NCBI RefSeq assembly: GCF_029784135.1
Contig: NC_073746.1
Location: 258,702,994 to 258,766,993 of the forward strand
Length of the DNA stretch: 64,000 nucleotides
Direction of reading: 5' to 3'
Source: Toxorhynchites rutilus septentrionalis
Lineage: Eukaryota; Arthropoda; Insecta; Diptera; Culicidae
The position numbers and the translations under genes were made by a program. Below, in pieces: positions 30,101 to 40,681 of this stretch (position 1 is its first letter; each line of letters starts with the position of its first letter). Below the pieces are notes generated by a model that saw only the letters and a list, made by a program, of their open reading frames with translations, was not told where the DNA came from and searched no databases.

Positions 30101-32229
30101 TTTTTTTCAAAAATTCAAAAATTTTATGTTTCAAAAATTCATGAACAAATTTCATATTTTCACATTTTTTTAAATTTCCTAAATTCTTCTATTTTTCAAG
30201 GAAAAAGAACGTTAAAAACTACTTATATGAGATATTGCAATTCGCTGTTGTTTTCCACGAAAAAAAAGACTATTTTTTCTCAGTGTATATTTTTCTGCGT
30301 TTTTAATATCGATTCTCTACAACTCCTTCACCGTTGCGGGACGACTCATAGGTTTGTAACAGAATTGATCAAAAATTTCTCTTACTAAAATCGATACGCC
30401 TTTTCAAAAAGTTACTCTTGCCTTCTCTTGGTCCCAGTTCCTATGGAAAACTCATATTTTCTCTAGTCCAAAACAAATAAAAATATCCATTCAAATCAAA
30501 AAGATTTATGTTTTGTCATTTGTCGATTTGATTTGGATCTGCTCTGTAAACAATGTTCCAGTGAATACGTTAATCAAACGTTTAATATATTTTTAATACG
30601 CCCGAATTAGAAATTAGACGAAATTCGTTCGGCATTATTATTCTAATGAATCATCATCATTTATCATTCGCGCTCGCTCTCAATTCACTTAGTTCTATAA
30701 AGTGTCATCTGAATAGATAGGTGCGCAAGTGCCACTTTATCTGCGCATCTGCGTAGCGCATACCTTACACTTTCGTTATAAATATCATGCGGCGTAATTA
30801 TAGAGCGAAAAAGCTCGAAAAAAAATATGGAAGATTGAATTTCCATGTGGGCCCATGTTCATGCTTGTCCACTCTCGTATCGAAAACCGCCCTCATTCTA
30901 TCCTCGTGGTATGAGCATCGAATAACGTCCCAATTTCATCAAACCTGGATAATCTCAAGCATCGAAATCGGAATTTGATCTGGCATGATGAATCGGTGAT
31001 TTTACCCGATTACCACAATAAATCCTCAAATATAGACATCACAATATGTTAGCATCATGTATGCGTACATACCTCGAATGGATAACAGCGCGCTGTTGTT
31101 AACCAGGTTATCAATCAGCGGAACGATGTGATTGTAGCTCAGCGTTTCCAGAGAGTTTCCGTCCAGGTTCAATACTACCAGCGCCGAAACACTGGTAAAC
31201 GTGCCAGTTTCCAGCGTAATAATCCGATTATTCTCCAGGTGCAAATAACGCAGATTGTTCAATCCGTCGAATGCTCTCTCGTCCAGTTTCTGTGGATTAA
31301 AGAGCGGAATCGATTTGTTATAATAGAATTGTAACGGAATCCCGCGAAAGACTCACCTCGATTTTATTGCTATCCAGGAACAGCATATGCAGGCTCCAAA
31401 GGTCGGCGAAAACGGTCGCACCGATATAGTTCACGTCATTGTAGGACAGCTTCAGGATCTTCAAATTCTCCAACCCCTTGAAGTACTCCTTGGCCAGTAC
31501 GGAAATCATGTTCAGTTCCAGTCGCAACTCTTCCAGCTTGGATAACTCGATGAAGCCATTGTCGTGCAGCTCGGTGAGACTGTTGTTCGCCATGTTTAGC
31601 TTGATCAACTGAGGCAGATTGACGAACGCCTCACGATCGATTTTCTTAATGTCGTTATTTTCCAGTACGATCTCCTCCAGCTGCGCATGGTTCGCGAAGG
31701 CATTCGGATGCAGGGTCTTGATTTGATTGTTGGGCAGATTTGCGATTCGAAGCTCGCTAAGATTACCGAAGGCATACGGGTGCACATCCGAGATGATACC
31801 ATACTCGATGGTCAACGTGCGAAGTTTCTTCAGGGTAAAGATCACATCCGATGGGATGTAGGTCAGATTGCCGGACTTACGTACCGTGAATTTGAGATGC
31901 TCGAGGCTGGTTTGAGTGTGGAAAGCGAGCCAATTGGTGTCCTTCCGCGGCAGCTCGCCGTCGAAAATCGAACAGGATGCCTTCTGTGCCTTGGCGTGAT
32001 TCTCCGGCGAACAGTGACAGGCGAGTTTCATGTTAATGTCCTCCGAGCAGAGATCCACCAGCGGTGTGGTAATTGTGGGCTGTGGGGCTGATATTTGTGC
32101 TGATTTGCCCTTCCGGTAGGTTTCCTTTTCATAACTCCGGGCGAATGTGAGCTGGGGAAGGCTGACCGTGACGACAAGAAGCACCAACGCTATACTGGCG
32201 GGCGAAGTGATCCTTCGTGGCGTAGTCAT
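23630..32229 (-). CDS. Connectin-like, GPI-anchored leucine-rich repeat cell-surface protein (3 coding exons)
   Basis: Join complement of 31357-32229, 31073-31289 and 23630-24120: 1581 nt, 526 residues, exactly in frame. The ATG at 32229 has an insect-like CAAA context and opens a signal peptide (IALVLLVVTVSLPQLTFA). A Cys-containing N-terminal cap lies at about 61-86. About ten leucine-rich repeats fill roughly 108-350, with several N-glycosylation sites such as NLT and NLS. A C-terminal Cys cap follows (NRFICDCRLAWVYDL). An acidic, Ser/Gln-rich stretch precedes a hydrophobic tail (SAVAALVSFVGLVVIAS) that ends the protein, typical of a GPI signal. Such proteins act in neuron/muscle adhesion and recognition. 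LRR membership is certain. The connectin assignment (Drosophila Con) is from recall, about 60% sure; other insect GPI-LRR proteins are the alternative. Confidence 0.88.
24723..28093 (+). repeat. Repeat family B, copy 1 (internally triplicated)
   Basis: The start is TGACGTAGGACTACGTC and the end is TAGTCCTACGTCACC followed by TATAACCCACTTCCTG. This shares a 13 base inverted end. Compared with copy 2 (1063 bp) it is 3.37 kb, because a block of about 1.1 kb with a (CA)n run and GATTTTTCAATCAAGTGC occurs three times (near 25140, 26260 and 27280). No protein is recognisable in it. Confidence 0.65.
24974..25009 (+). promoter_or_regulatory. Core promoter in family B: TATATAA plus initiator TCAGTT
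   Basis: TATATAA (24974-24980) lies 32 bp upstream of the A in TCAGTT (25004-25009), the canonical arthropod TATA-Inr distance. The same pair is kept in family B copy 2, 31 bp apart. A 6 bp inverted repeat, CGAGCG/CGCTCG, lies between them. It could drive a short transcript running to the right. Confidence 0.55.
28871..29365 (+). repeat. Repeat family A, copy 2
   Basis: It starts ACTAGCTGACCTGGTAAAC directly after the tail of copy 1 and ends with GACAGACAGAC and TATATATATAGATAGATAG. It is head-to-tail with copy 1 and shorter, with two monomers. Confidence 0.65.
29385..29996 (-). repeat. Repeat family A, copy 3 (inverted, truncated)
   Basis: The conserved head is at the right end as GAAGTTTGCCGGGTTAGCTAG (reverse complement). 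The tail is lost near 29390. With copy 2 it forms an imperfect inverted pair inside the intron. Confidence 0.6.
31073..31289 (-). CDS. LRR gene, coding exon 2
   Basis: This 217 nt exon encodes residues 292-363 plus one base, continuing the repeat pattern (LNNLRYLHLENNRIITL, ALVVLNLDGNSLETL). The acceptor is TTTAATCCACAG (just above 31289). The donor is CGAG-GTATGT (GT at 31071-31072). The intron between exons 1 and 2 is only 67 bp. Confidence 0.9.
31357..32229 (-). CDS. LRR gene, coding exon 1
   Basis: This exon encodes residues 1-291: signal peptide, N-cap and most leucine-rich repeats. It ends at GAG followed by the donor GTGAGT (31351-31356), phase 0. An upstream frame to 32283 starts at a TTG and is probably 5' UTR. 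Confidence 0.92.
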
Positions 32230-32297
32230 TTTGGTTTGCGTTTGACTACGCGGTTTGTATGATTCTCTGCACGATACGTGCAACCGTGTGGGTAATC
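32230..32297 (-). other. Probable 5' untranslated exon segment of the LRR gene
   Basis: Upstream of the ATG, a strong acceptor (pyrimidine run CCTTTTTTTCACTC, then TTTGTTCCAG at 32298) suggests that the start codon lies in a second exon and that transcription starts further upstream. Confidence 0.5.
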
Positions 32298-35226
32298 CTG
32301 GAACAAAGAGTGAAAAAAAGGAATGTAAATACGGCTCATTAATTGGTTTGATTAAATTGTGTTGATTTGATTTTTTTCAATGAGGAATTGTCGTCGCGCT
32401 TCACGAGGGGTAAATAACCTGCATTGTTTGCTTTTGCTATTTAATATTTAAAACAAGGAGTTCGTAAGGGACTATATTTGACGAGCGTCTGGTGCAGACT
32501 CAGCTCAAAATAAAGGGGATGTTATTGGATTAGCAGCCTATGCGTAAATATCGCAATGTACAATTACTTGTTTGAAGGAATATGGACGTTGAAACTTCAT
32601 TGAATCAGAAAATTTAACTGAATCGCCCAATTATCCGGATTATATGCAAATGACAAATCAACATAAAGGAGAATGAATGTTGGAAACACATTTAATGAAA
32701 TCTTTCATTAAGATGTAACAGGAAATTGGCAACAAAATTTCATTTCCCAAAGCATCTACTTATTTTCAACTTGACTGCGGTTCAGATTTCTCAAGAGAAC
32801 GCGGGTTAACGAGATAATTAACGCGAGAAAATATCTTCTCTCGAGAGCAAACATCTGAGGGCAATTTGGAAGAAAATAGGAATGAATTTTTCATCATTTA
32901 GAAACAAATCAAACCATTTTGCGCAAAGCTGATTATAATAAAAATTTGAAACTGAACACCCCCGTCGTTTTGTTCGCAACGAAGGTATGGCGCCTAATTT
33001 TGTCATAAATCTGTCGAGCTCTTCTCGCCCGCAGATTTGATGAGTTATCAATTATTAATCACCGTCTAACTCTCACACCGCAGTTAACCGTAAACTGCTG
33101 TGCATCCTCTTCCTTCCTTCATGCGCCAGCAGTGACTGCTACGGCTTCACATCTTCGGCCGCCACCACCACTTATCATGCGGGTGGTTATTTGAGCTTAA
33201 TCTCACCCATTCCCACCCTCTGGGCGGAGAAGCTCAGCAGAGGACTCACGAGGTACGAGGTAGGAGCGAAGGTTCGGTAGACAATTTTTCGTGCGATAAT
33301 TAGAAAGCATTTCATTATCTCCGCAATCACCCTGGAAAGGCAAGGGAACCACGACCCGACCCACGGTTTTTTTTTTGTACATAAAATTAAATGCTGATTT
33401 AAACGGATTCCGCTGGCGAATGGGTGTGCACACACAAACACACCACCGGTGTACCGGGCGGGGATGAAGTTATCCAAGCGTTTTTCTCTCCCCTTCTTTG
33501 TTTTGACTTAATGCCTTCGGCTGTACAAACGGTGATAAGAGGCATGGCACTTCTGTAAGGAACGGAGAGATCCAAAGCAAGGGTGGTGGTGTATGTGTGA
33601 ATTGTAAGCCAATTATGCCGGGAAATGGTTTGATTTTAAGGCGATTAAAAGAGTTATCTATGCATGAGTTTGTAAGAAAAAAATAAAATCCGTATGAACC
33701 AAGCCGCAAGAGGTCGTTGTGAGCGAGTGAGTGAGGATCCCAGCGGTTATACTCAGGCGGTTGAGTGGGAACAAAAGGAGCACGGAGGATGAGCAGGATT
33801 TATTTTTCATACATATATTTTATACCCGTGTACTGAAACAAACCGAAATCGCTTACTACTCAGGGTACTGCTGACTATAACTGATGGTTGGTGATTGATT
33901 TACATGGCTCAAATTGTGACTAACAAACTGTCAGCATTTGGACACATTCTGTTCAGGAGAGGCGTAAATGAAATGCAATCAATGTCAGTAGTTTTTGAGG
34001 ATTGGTCGAAAAATGTATGAAAATCAAAGAGTGGATATCGAATTTTGTTTTGATCTTGGTTAAAATACTGCCGAAATGGCAATCGAGACTTGTAAAACTT
34101 GTGGCTATGATTGTTCAACCGATACACTGGGGTATGAGAGGCTTCACTGTCATGGATTATAGTATTCATTCATCAGGCTTTACCCGCAAGCTTTATGTTT
34201 TTAGTTAGAAATTTGAGCCGCTTTATTTTATTACGTAAACGGTTTTTGGAATTATCATGCTCGATTTCGATCGGCAATTCATCCCAGATGTTCACCAAAC
34301 GATTTTTCAAAGTGTAAAAAGTCATATTCTTGACTTCATCAACTTTCCTAGTATGTATATCCAAATGCTGAAGTTCAATGGATTCAAATTGGGAAACGAA
34401 GCGGGTTATTCATATGGGTGCTAATGTAATACGGCATTTTTTCATAACGTCGCTCCCGAACAATCTATGCTTTACTTTCAGCGCCGGATGCCTTTGAAAG
34501 CAGAAAGAAAGATTCTTCTCCAGGTTTTTTTTTTCAAAGTTTCATACCCATGCTCCTTTGAGATTGTTTTGAGCCTAGAGTTATGACTCCGATCTATTGA
34601 AATTTCCCTCTAAAAGTCAGTTTATCACTTAAAAGTAATCTACAAACAATCGCGACGATCTTTTTCGCAGTTGACACACAGTCGATTATTTTTTGTCTCA
34701 CTAGCACCATTATTTCACATTTGTTGACCTCTTCAATCTAGCTTTGACAATGCATGAAAACAACAAAGTGTGCGTATGATGCAAAAATACAGAAGCACTC
34801 TTCACCAGGTGGAATGAGAATCGACGAGATGCTTTCCACCGAACAAAATTTCACTGTTCTGTAAATAGCAGTTACCATTCACTTGGATGAACAAATGAAT
34901 CTATTATTTTTGTATTTATTGAGGAGCGGAAGTGCTAACATTACTTTTCAGAGTCAACGAGAGCATGCACCACATCAAAGACGGAGTTTCATCCAAGTCT
35001 TAGCGCCTCTCCTGCTGCTTCCTACTGTGAGCAAAAGCAGAACAATCGCACCATCAAACTGTATAGAAAACACTTCAATGTACATTTGGCAATGCATTGA
35101 AATAACAACTATGTGTGTTTGTGATGTCAAAATACAAAGGCACCAAACATCATCGAACAACAAAGAACTGCCGTTGCTTGCGATATCTGTCAATAAATTA
35201 TACCAATGTATTTCGCCAAAATATTT
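32298..35226. other. Upstream flank of the LRR gene
   Basis: No ORF here has protein-family features. If the LRR gene has a 5' non-coding exon and promoter, they probably lie here or further right, but I could not place them. The sequence is more complex and less repeat-like than the intron. Confidence 0.4.
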
Positions 35227-37048
35227 TGACCTAGGACTACGTCTCTCATTTCTGTACCGGGGTGTAAGTTCAAAGTTTCGAAAACGAGAGAGTGACGCTG
35301 GAGTGCAAGGTTTTGCACGTGAATACCTCTTTACCGGCAGAATGGAGCAGTATAATAATTACTTCATCCGAAAGATAAAATGTCAACGAGTTATATGATT
35401 GTCACTTATTGGTCTATAAAATCGTTTCAATAGCTTAAAAATGGCTTTGAAAGCAAGCTATTGAAATCATCATTGCTCATTGATGATGATTGGTGATCGC
35501 AATGCGTTCCCGAACTCGGACGCAAAATCTAGGCACCTGGAGAAACCGTCATAGCGAATACATGCAAACTGCGACTTCTTTTGCCCGCTCGCATTAGTGT
35601 TTGGAAAACCATAGCGGACACATGCAAGGCGTTAGTACTTTTACTCGCATCAGTTTCTGTTCTGCTTTCGCATGAAACAGTCATGAAAAATTGTTTGCGT
35701 GTGAATGCGTCTAAGCGAAGGAATATTCGCATTTACCCATTCGACTTGGTGTTCCCGTGATGCAATTCAATTGACGAATCTACGCAAAGCTGAATTAGCT
35801 CATGCGACACCTACATCATAGTTCAGAACCACAAAAGTGATGATGTTTGTTTATTCTACGCACTGAAAAGCAAGATTCGGTCGTGTTTATTAGTTTTATT
35901 TCTATTTAGTGAGGAGGCGATCTGGCGTAGCGGTAACATCCATACCTCTCACGTAGAGATCACGAGTTCAATTCTCATTCCGTACATTCTTCCAAAAATG
36001 GAAGTAAAAGTGACGAACCAGCCGAAATGTGTTGAAAATCACTATAATTAAGAAAAAAAAATTCTATTCAGATTCATTTCAACCATCAAATGTCTTCAGT
36101 ATATGGTAAAAAAGTTAGGGCTTTGTATATTTACGATGATTTCAACACGCGATTGGACAAAAATCATTGATAATCTTCGAAAATTTCGAGTTTGATAATG
36201 CATACAGGTTATGAATACTGTGGATAATGGTGATGAAATCGATATCATATTAAGTAGGATTATATCATTGATAATGTAAGGGCCGATACAAGAAGGATTT
36301 GCAGTATTTTTAGCGCAACTCATGGTTTATCAAGTTGAAACAAAATTAATTTACAACACTTATATCAAGCCATTCTTCAAAAAAAAACATACCACATTGT
36401 AGAATGAGATTTTCTAACCTTTTTAGAGTAGAAAGAATACGTGAAACTGAGAAATTTGAAGATGAATTCTGATTTATTTAAAAAACATGAACGACCAAAA
36501 AAACTAAACATCAACATTTTACTCGCTGCGCCATCTGGTTGCAAATCTAACGTAAATTCATCAATAGTATCGGTTTTGTTCTGCTTTCGCATGGAACAAT
36601 CATGAAAAATTGCCACATCATGATAAAAACGAGATGAATTTTATGCAAGGTTATATAGACTTTATTTTGTTTTCACCGTGAAGTGGCGCCTTCAGTTTCT
36701 ATTCTGCGTATGGAGTGATAATGAAAAATCTCGTGTTATTCTCACGAAAACAAAAATTAATCATGTATCAAACATCTTCAGTTGCTTTTACAAGGCCACT
36801 CAAATTCCATCGGTTCGTTTCGGGACCACCAACAAGTTCGAAAGAGTTGAAGTTTATGTTAATAACAATTCCATATTTATACTCATAAAACCACACACTA
36901 ACAAGAAAAACTTTCAGCAATCTTTCAAAATATTCATACATTCATTCATTTAGAATTGATTCAGATGCAATTTTAATTAAATGATTACCGAGCCAACTGT
37001 AGTCCTACGTCTACTTTGCGATTATATCACAGTTATATCCACTTCTTG
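35227..37048 (+). repeat. Repeat family B, copy 3 (contains a SINE)
   Basis: It starts TGACCTAGGACTACGTC and ends TAGTCCTACGTC with ATATCCACTTCTTG. The middle differs from copies 1 and 2. It includes a repeated block with TGTTCTGCTTTCGCATG (35650 and 36575) and the SINE at 35910-36061. Confidence 0.6.
35910..36061 (+). mobile_element. tRNA-derived SINE, Feilai-like
   Basis: The head carries an A-box-like TGGCGTAGCGGT (35922-35933) and a B-box-like GAGTTCAATTC (35964-35974), spaced as in a tRNA promoter. The tail region GAAGTAAAAGTGACGAACC and the A-rich end fit a mosquito SINE. It is flanked by 9/10 matching duplications, 35900-35909 and 36062-36071 (TTCTATTTAG/TTCTATTCAG). Transcription would be by RNA polymerase III. 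Confidence 0.8.
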
Positions 37049-37184
37049 TTTTTTTTATTTTTTACAGCTTGAGTTAATGAGTGATGAAATCATGTTATCT
37101 GCTCGCTAGCTGGATTGAGATTGTGATTTTAAATCGCGAGAGGCTTATTCATACCCAAACGGAACGGCGGACAAGGCCGATGTA

Positions 37185-38010
37185 CAGGTCGGAGTCGATT
37201 ATCCGGAATTTTGATATTTTTTTTCACTCCGGATAATCGACTTTTCCGGATAATTGAATCATTAATTTTTTTTAAAGAAAATCTCTCGGTAAACGTAAAA
37301 TAACTATGATCGGCACTGATTTATTTGTATATAGCATTGTCCTAGCCAGAAATTGCCTGGCGTCCTCTGAGGGGAGGGGTAATGTTTTGAAAGTCAAAAA
37401 AACAATATTCATCGCCTTGTTAAAGCGTATGGACCAAAATATGTTGAACTCATGACCATTAGCGTGTAAGGTATTGATGTTACCACTACGCCAGATCGCC
37501 TCCACTATGCGTGAGCTTCTTAGATGCCAAGGAGAGTTCGATGACATTGTTAAGCGAATTAACATTAGGGATGCTATGTTTTGGGTAATCGAGACTTGGG
37601 ACGAGGCACCGGCTGATTCCATTGTCAAGTCATGCAAAATGCTGATATCCCGTTGTCGGTTGTAAAAGAATGCATACTTTCGATTCTGGAGAAATTGATT
37701 GACCAGGACAATGCCGTACACGACGGATTTGTGGAGTTTGAGGCCCTTATGGACGATGCCATAGTCAACACTGTTTTGAATTCAAACATATATTTCTACG
37801 ATAATAAAAATTCGTTTTCGACAGTCGAGTTTTGTTGAGTTTTGGAACTACATCAGGTTGATGAAGATGAAGAATCCAAAAATTGGGCTTCAAATGAAAT
37901 AGCTTATGTGGAATTGAAGAAGTTATTACTTGGGCTAAGAAAAACAGATTGCCGTTGGAAATACAATTCCTGCTTCGAGAATTACGTGAAAATATTTTAG
38001 AGAAAAATGT
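37185..38010 (+). mobile_element. Pogo/Tigger-like DNA transposon relic
   Basis: After a TA dinucleotide (37183-37184), CAGGTCGGAGTCGATTATCC resembles a pogo-type terminal repeat, with two further CCGGATAAT motifs inside. The plus strand at 37505-38010 gives broken frames with INIRDAMFWVIETWDEAP, EEFEAL-like and acidic C-terminal segments typical of pogo/jerky-family transposase tails. The DDE core is absent. A SINE piece lies within it. The right terminal repeat was not found. Confidence 0.6.
37441..37504 (-). mobile_element. SINE fragment (head only)
   Basis: The minus strand reads GGAGGCGATCTGGCGTAGTG with a B-box-like ATGAGTTCAAC. This matches the head of the SINE at 35910. The body is lost. 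Confidence 0.65.
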
Positions 38011-38077
38011 TAATTTTCAATTTTGGCTTTGTTGCATCATTATTTATTCATCTATCTTTTAACAAAGAAAAATATTC

Positions 38078-38116
38078 ATAACTAGAATAGCTGATGATTC
38101 CAGCTATTCTGGTTAT
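38078..38116. repeat. 16 bp hairpin, one mismatch
   Basis: ATAACTAGAATAGCTG (38078-38093) pairs with CAGCTATTCTGGTTAT (38101-38116) around a 7 base loop. Confidence 0.6.
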
Positions 38117-38162
38117 CTCAAACAAAAAATTCGAGAGGTTGTATACGAGACACGACCGCTTA

Positions 38163-38972
38163 GGACGTAGGACTACACAATCTTTTTTTTTTAATTTGTT
38201 GGTTTATCATTTCGGATATTATTTGCGAATACGTCGAAAGTTCACAAATAACTCTTCAGTAAAAAGTTCCGGGTCCCTGGAAAGGTTTAATGGCTTGCGT
38301 GGTTTTGTAGAATCATTTCGAGAAGCAACCCTTCTTGCCTTTGTGAGAACAATACACTAATTGGTCATATGTCGCAATTTATTTCTTTATATTATATCAA
38401 TGCACGCATTGCACTGAGTACTGAGTATCAAACTTTCAAACATTCAAACACGTGTTTTACAGATGCACACAAATGCAGCGATAAACTTCAAGTGAAATAT
38501 TTGCTAGCATTCACAGCTCGAGGGGAAACATAAAACACAAAATGAGCAGAATAAGCGACCTTTGTTGTTTCGGGTACAGAAAGTTCTGAGAATTTTCTCC
38601 AGAGGAGATGTAATACTTATACGCTAGCGACAGCTTACTTCGCAAATATTCATTTTCCGCTATCCCTCTTCGTTGTTTCTATTCTAGCGGCTGCATAAGT
38701 TGCTCGTTATTGACAGCTCTGCTCGGGAAAGCACATAGATGTATGGGGGAACGGGAATGCTTTAAATTTTCATCAATTTAAACCATATACAGACTATGGG
38801 ATTGTAATTTATAGCATATAAAACAAATCTTAGAAAATTTCCGATTCGATTGGTATGCAAATCGTTAAAATCCGTTCGCAGCAAAAATAGTTATTAACGT
38901 TAACTTTATATCATAAAAACGTGACCTGTTTTCTGATTTGGCACCCTTAATGTAAGACGTAGTCCTACGTCA
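38163..38972. repeat. Element with family B ends only
   Basis: The left end GACGTAGGACTAC (38164-38176) and right end GTAGTCCTACGTC (38959-38971) are inverted. The interior, about 780 bp, is not the family B body, though parts resemble 41030-41110. No ORF. Confidence 0.5.
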
Positions 38973-39618
38973 AAAAATCGAACAGATTCTGAATCAGTAA
39001 AGCTGCCGCTATCGCATGCACCTCGGACAAGCTAAAAATATCTTTATTGACAAAATAGCGGCCGTTTGAAAAACAAAATGCGGTTTAAAACGTGTTTTCT
39101 TACGTTTCCCGTTTTTTTTTTAAATAGTAAAATTCAAAAACCATATCATATTTGGAAGGTTCATGCGATAGCGAGATGCCTGCAGATTGTATCCATATGA
39201 ATTCTATATGAATCGATTCAATAGAACTTGAGATATCGTGTACGCCAGTTTAAAAAAACTTGTTTCGAGAAAAACGCGTTTGAAGTTCATTTTTCTGACC
39301 GTACAAGGTTAGATACCGCATCACTAAAATGGCTCTAACTCGGTAAATAATAAGATTTTTGATAAGTCCTGTCTATGGTATATTCTAGAATGCCTAAACT
39401 ACAGAAATATGAAAAAGAAAAAAAATTGATTTTTTTCAAATTTCTAGACTAGAATACTGCCTTAAGATTTTTTTTTTCAAAGAGCGCATTCCAAGTTAGG
39501 GACCTTTCCTCCCAAAAATCATAACTTGAAAATAACTTGTTTATTGAAAATTTACAGAACATTAGATGTGCAGTACAGGGTGGCGCATAAGTCAGGCAAT
39601 CGATTTGCAAAAAAAAAA
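38973..39618. other. AT-rich non-coding stretch
   Basis: Nothing recognisable beyond T and A runs. Confidence 0.5.
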
Positions 39619-40681
39619 CAGGAAGTGGGTTATATCTATGGTATAACCGCAAGGGTGACGTAGGACTATCGTTGATTTAGAGATCATTTGTATGAAGTTG
39701 AATCTGAATTCATTCTGAATGAATGAATATTTGGAGAACTTCGAAAACGAGAGCGTTACGTTGGAGGCACAAGGTTTTATGCATCCAATATTGGATACGG
39801 AAATATCCTACTGATGGGGAAGAATAATCTTCAGAAGCTTTTGTTGATTGCGATTGATTGAAAAATCACAAAACCTAATGTATTTGGTCACAGTGTTACA
39901 TGGATAGAAAACATTAAAATAAACTCTTTCATATGAATGTAATTTTAAATTCCCAGAGGAACTGGCAGATTATTTTCAGTAACGATTAGATATTTACACA
40001 TTTTCCTCGATACTGGAAGCCCACCAGTGGTTAATGCTAACTCGATAACCATCTGTTAATAGCACTTGATTGAAACATATTTGGTCACAGTGTTACATGG
40101 ATAGAAAACATTCAATTAAACTCTTTCACATGAATGTATTTTTCAGTTCCCATGGGAACTAGCAGATTATTTTTCAGCAACGATTGAATCCTTCCGGAAT
40201 TTTCTCGATGCTGAATGTGTGTGTGGCAGCTGCTCCGATCTCTTCCCGGGGAACCGTTTGTGGCATCACTCTCCTCCTGATAGATTCCCTTCTGGCCTAA
40301 GGTGCACAGGCTCTTGGTGACACCGTTCATCCGCGCTTTCATGATAAACGAAGAGCTTCACCACAACAGCGACAACATGCTCCAATCGCTGTTCAATTAT
40401 AACTGAGTGAATTCCGAGCGGCGCTCGCTTATATACCGATTGTCTGATTGCCTGTTTTGAAAGCAATTTTAAGACTATTGAAACAAGTTTTTGGATCAAA
40501 AAGTAACAAATATATAACGCATAGACATTTTATCTTTCTAATGAAGTGTTTATCGTACCATTTCGTTCAGTTGTTTAGGAGCTATTAACGCTCAAAATCT
40601 CGGTATCCGGCGTAACGCTTTCGTTTTCGAAACTTTGATTTTACACCCCGGTATAGAAATGAAAGACGTAGTCCTACGTCA
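39619..40681 (-). repeat. Repeat family B, copy 2 (compact form)
   Basis: This minus-strand copy starts TGACGTAGGACTACGTC (palindrome at 40665-40680) and ends CACTTCCTG (39619). It holds a single body unit and the TATA/Inr pair (TATATAA at 40429-40435, TCAGTT at 40401-40406, minus strand). An ATG-led frame beginning MKARMNGVTKSL follows the promoter, and its start is also kept in copy 1, but it diverges quickly and matches no family I know. Confidence 0.65.

Larger units (their letters stand above)
24121..31072 (-). other. 6.95 kb repeat-filled intron 2 of the LRR gene
   Basis: The intron is bounded by GTATGT (31072-31067) and CGTAG (24121). Most of it is repeat families A and B, listed separately. 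The remainder, 24123-24680 and 29997-31072, is AT-rich with nothing recognisable. Confidence 0.85.

Noticed and set aside
31687..32091. Plus-strand 134 codon ORF
   Set aside because: Antisense shadow of LRR exon 1.
31318..32283. Upstream start of the LRR ORF at 32283
   Set aside because: The codon is TTG and the added residues lack signal-peptide character. The ATG at 32229 has good context and is followed by a signal peptide.
35910..35980. tRNA gene
   Set aside because: A- and B-box-like sequences are present but no cloverleaf can be formed. The tail, A-rich end and flanking duplications fit a SINE.
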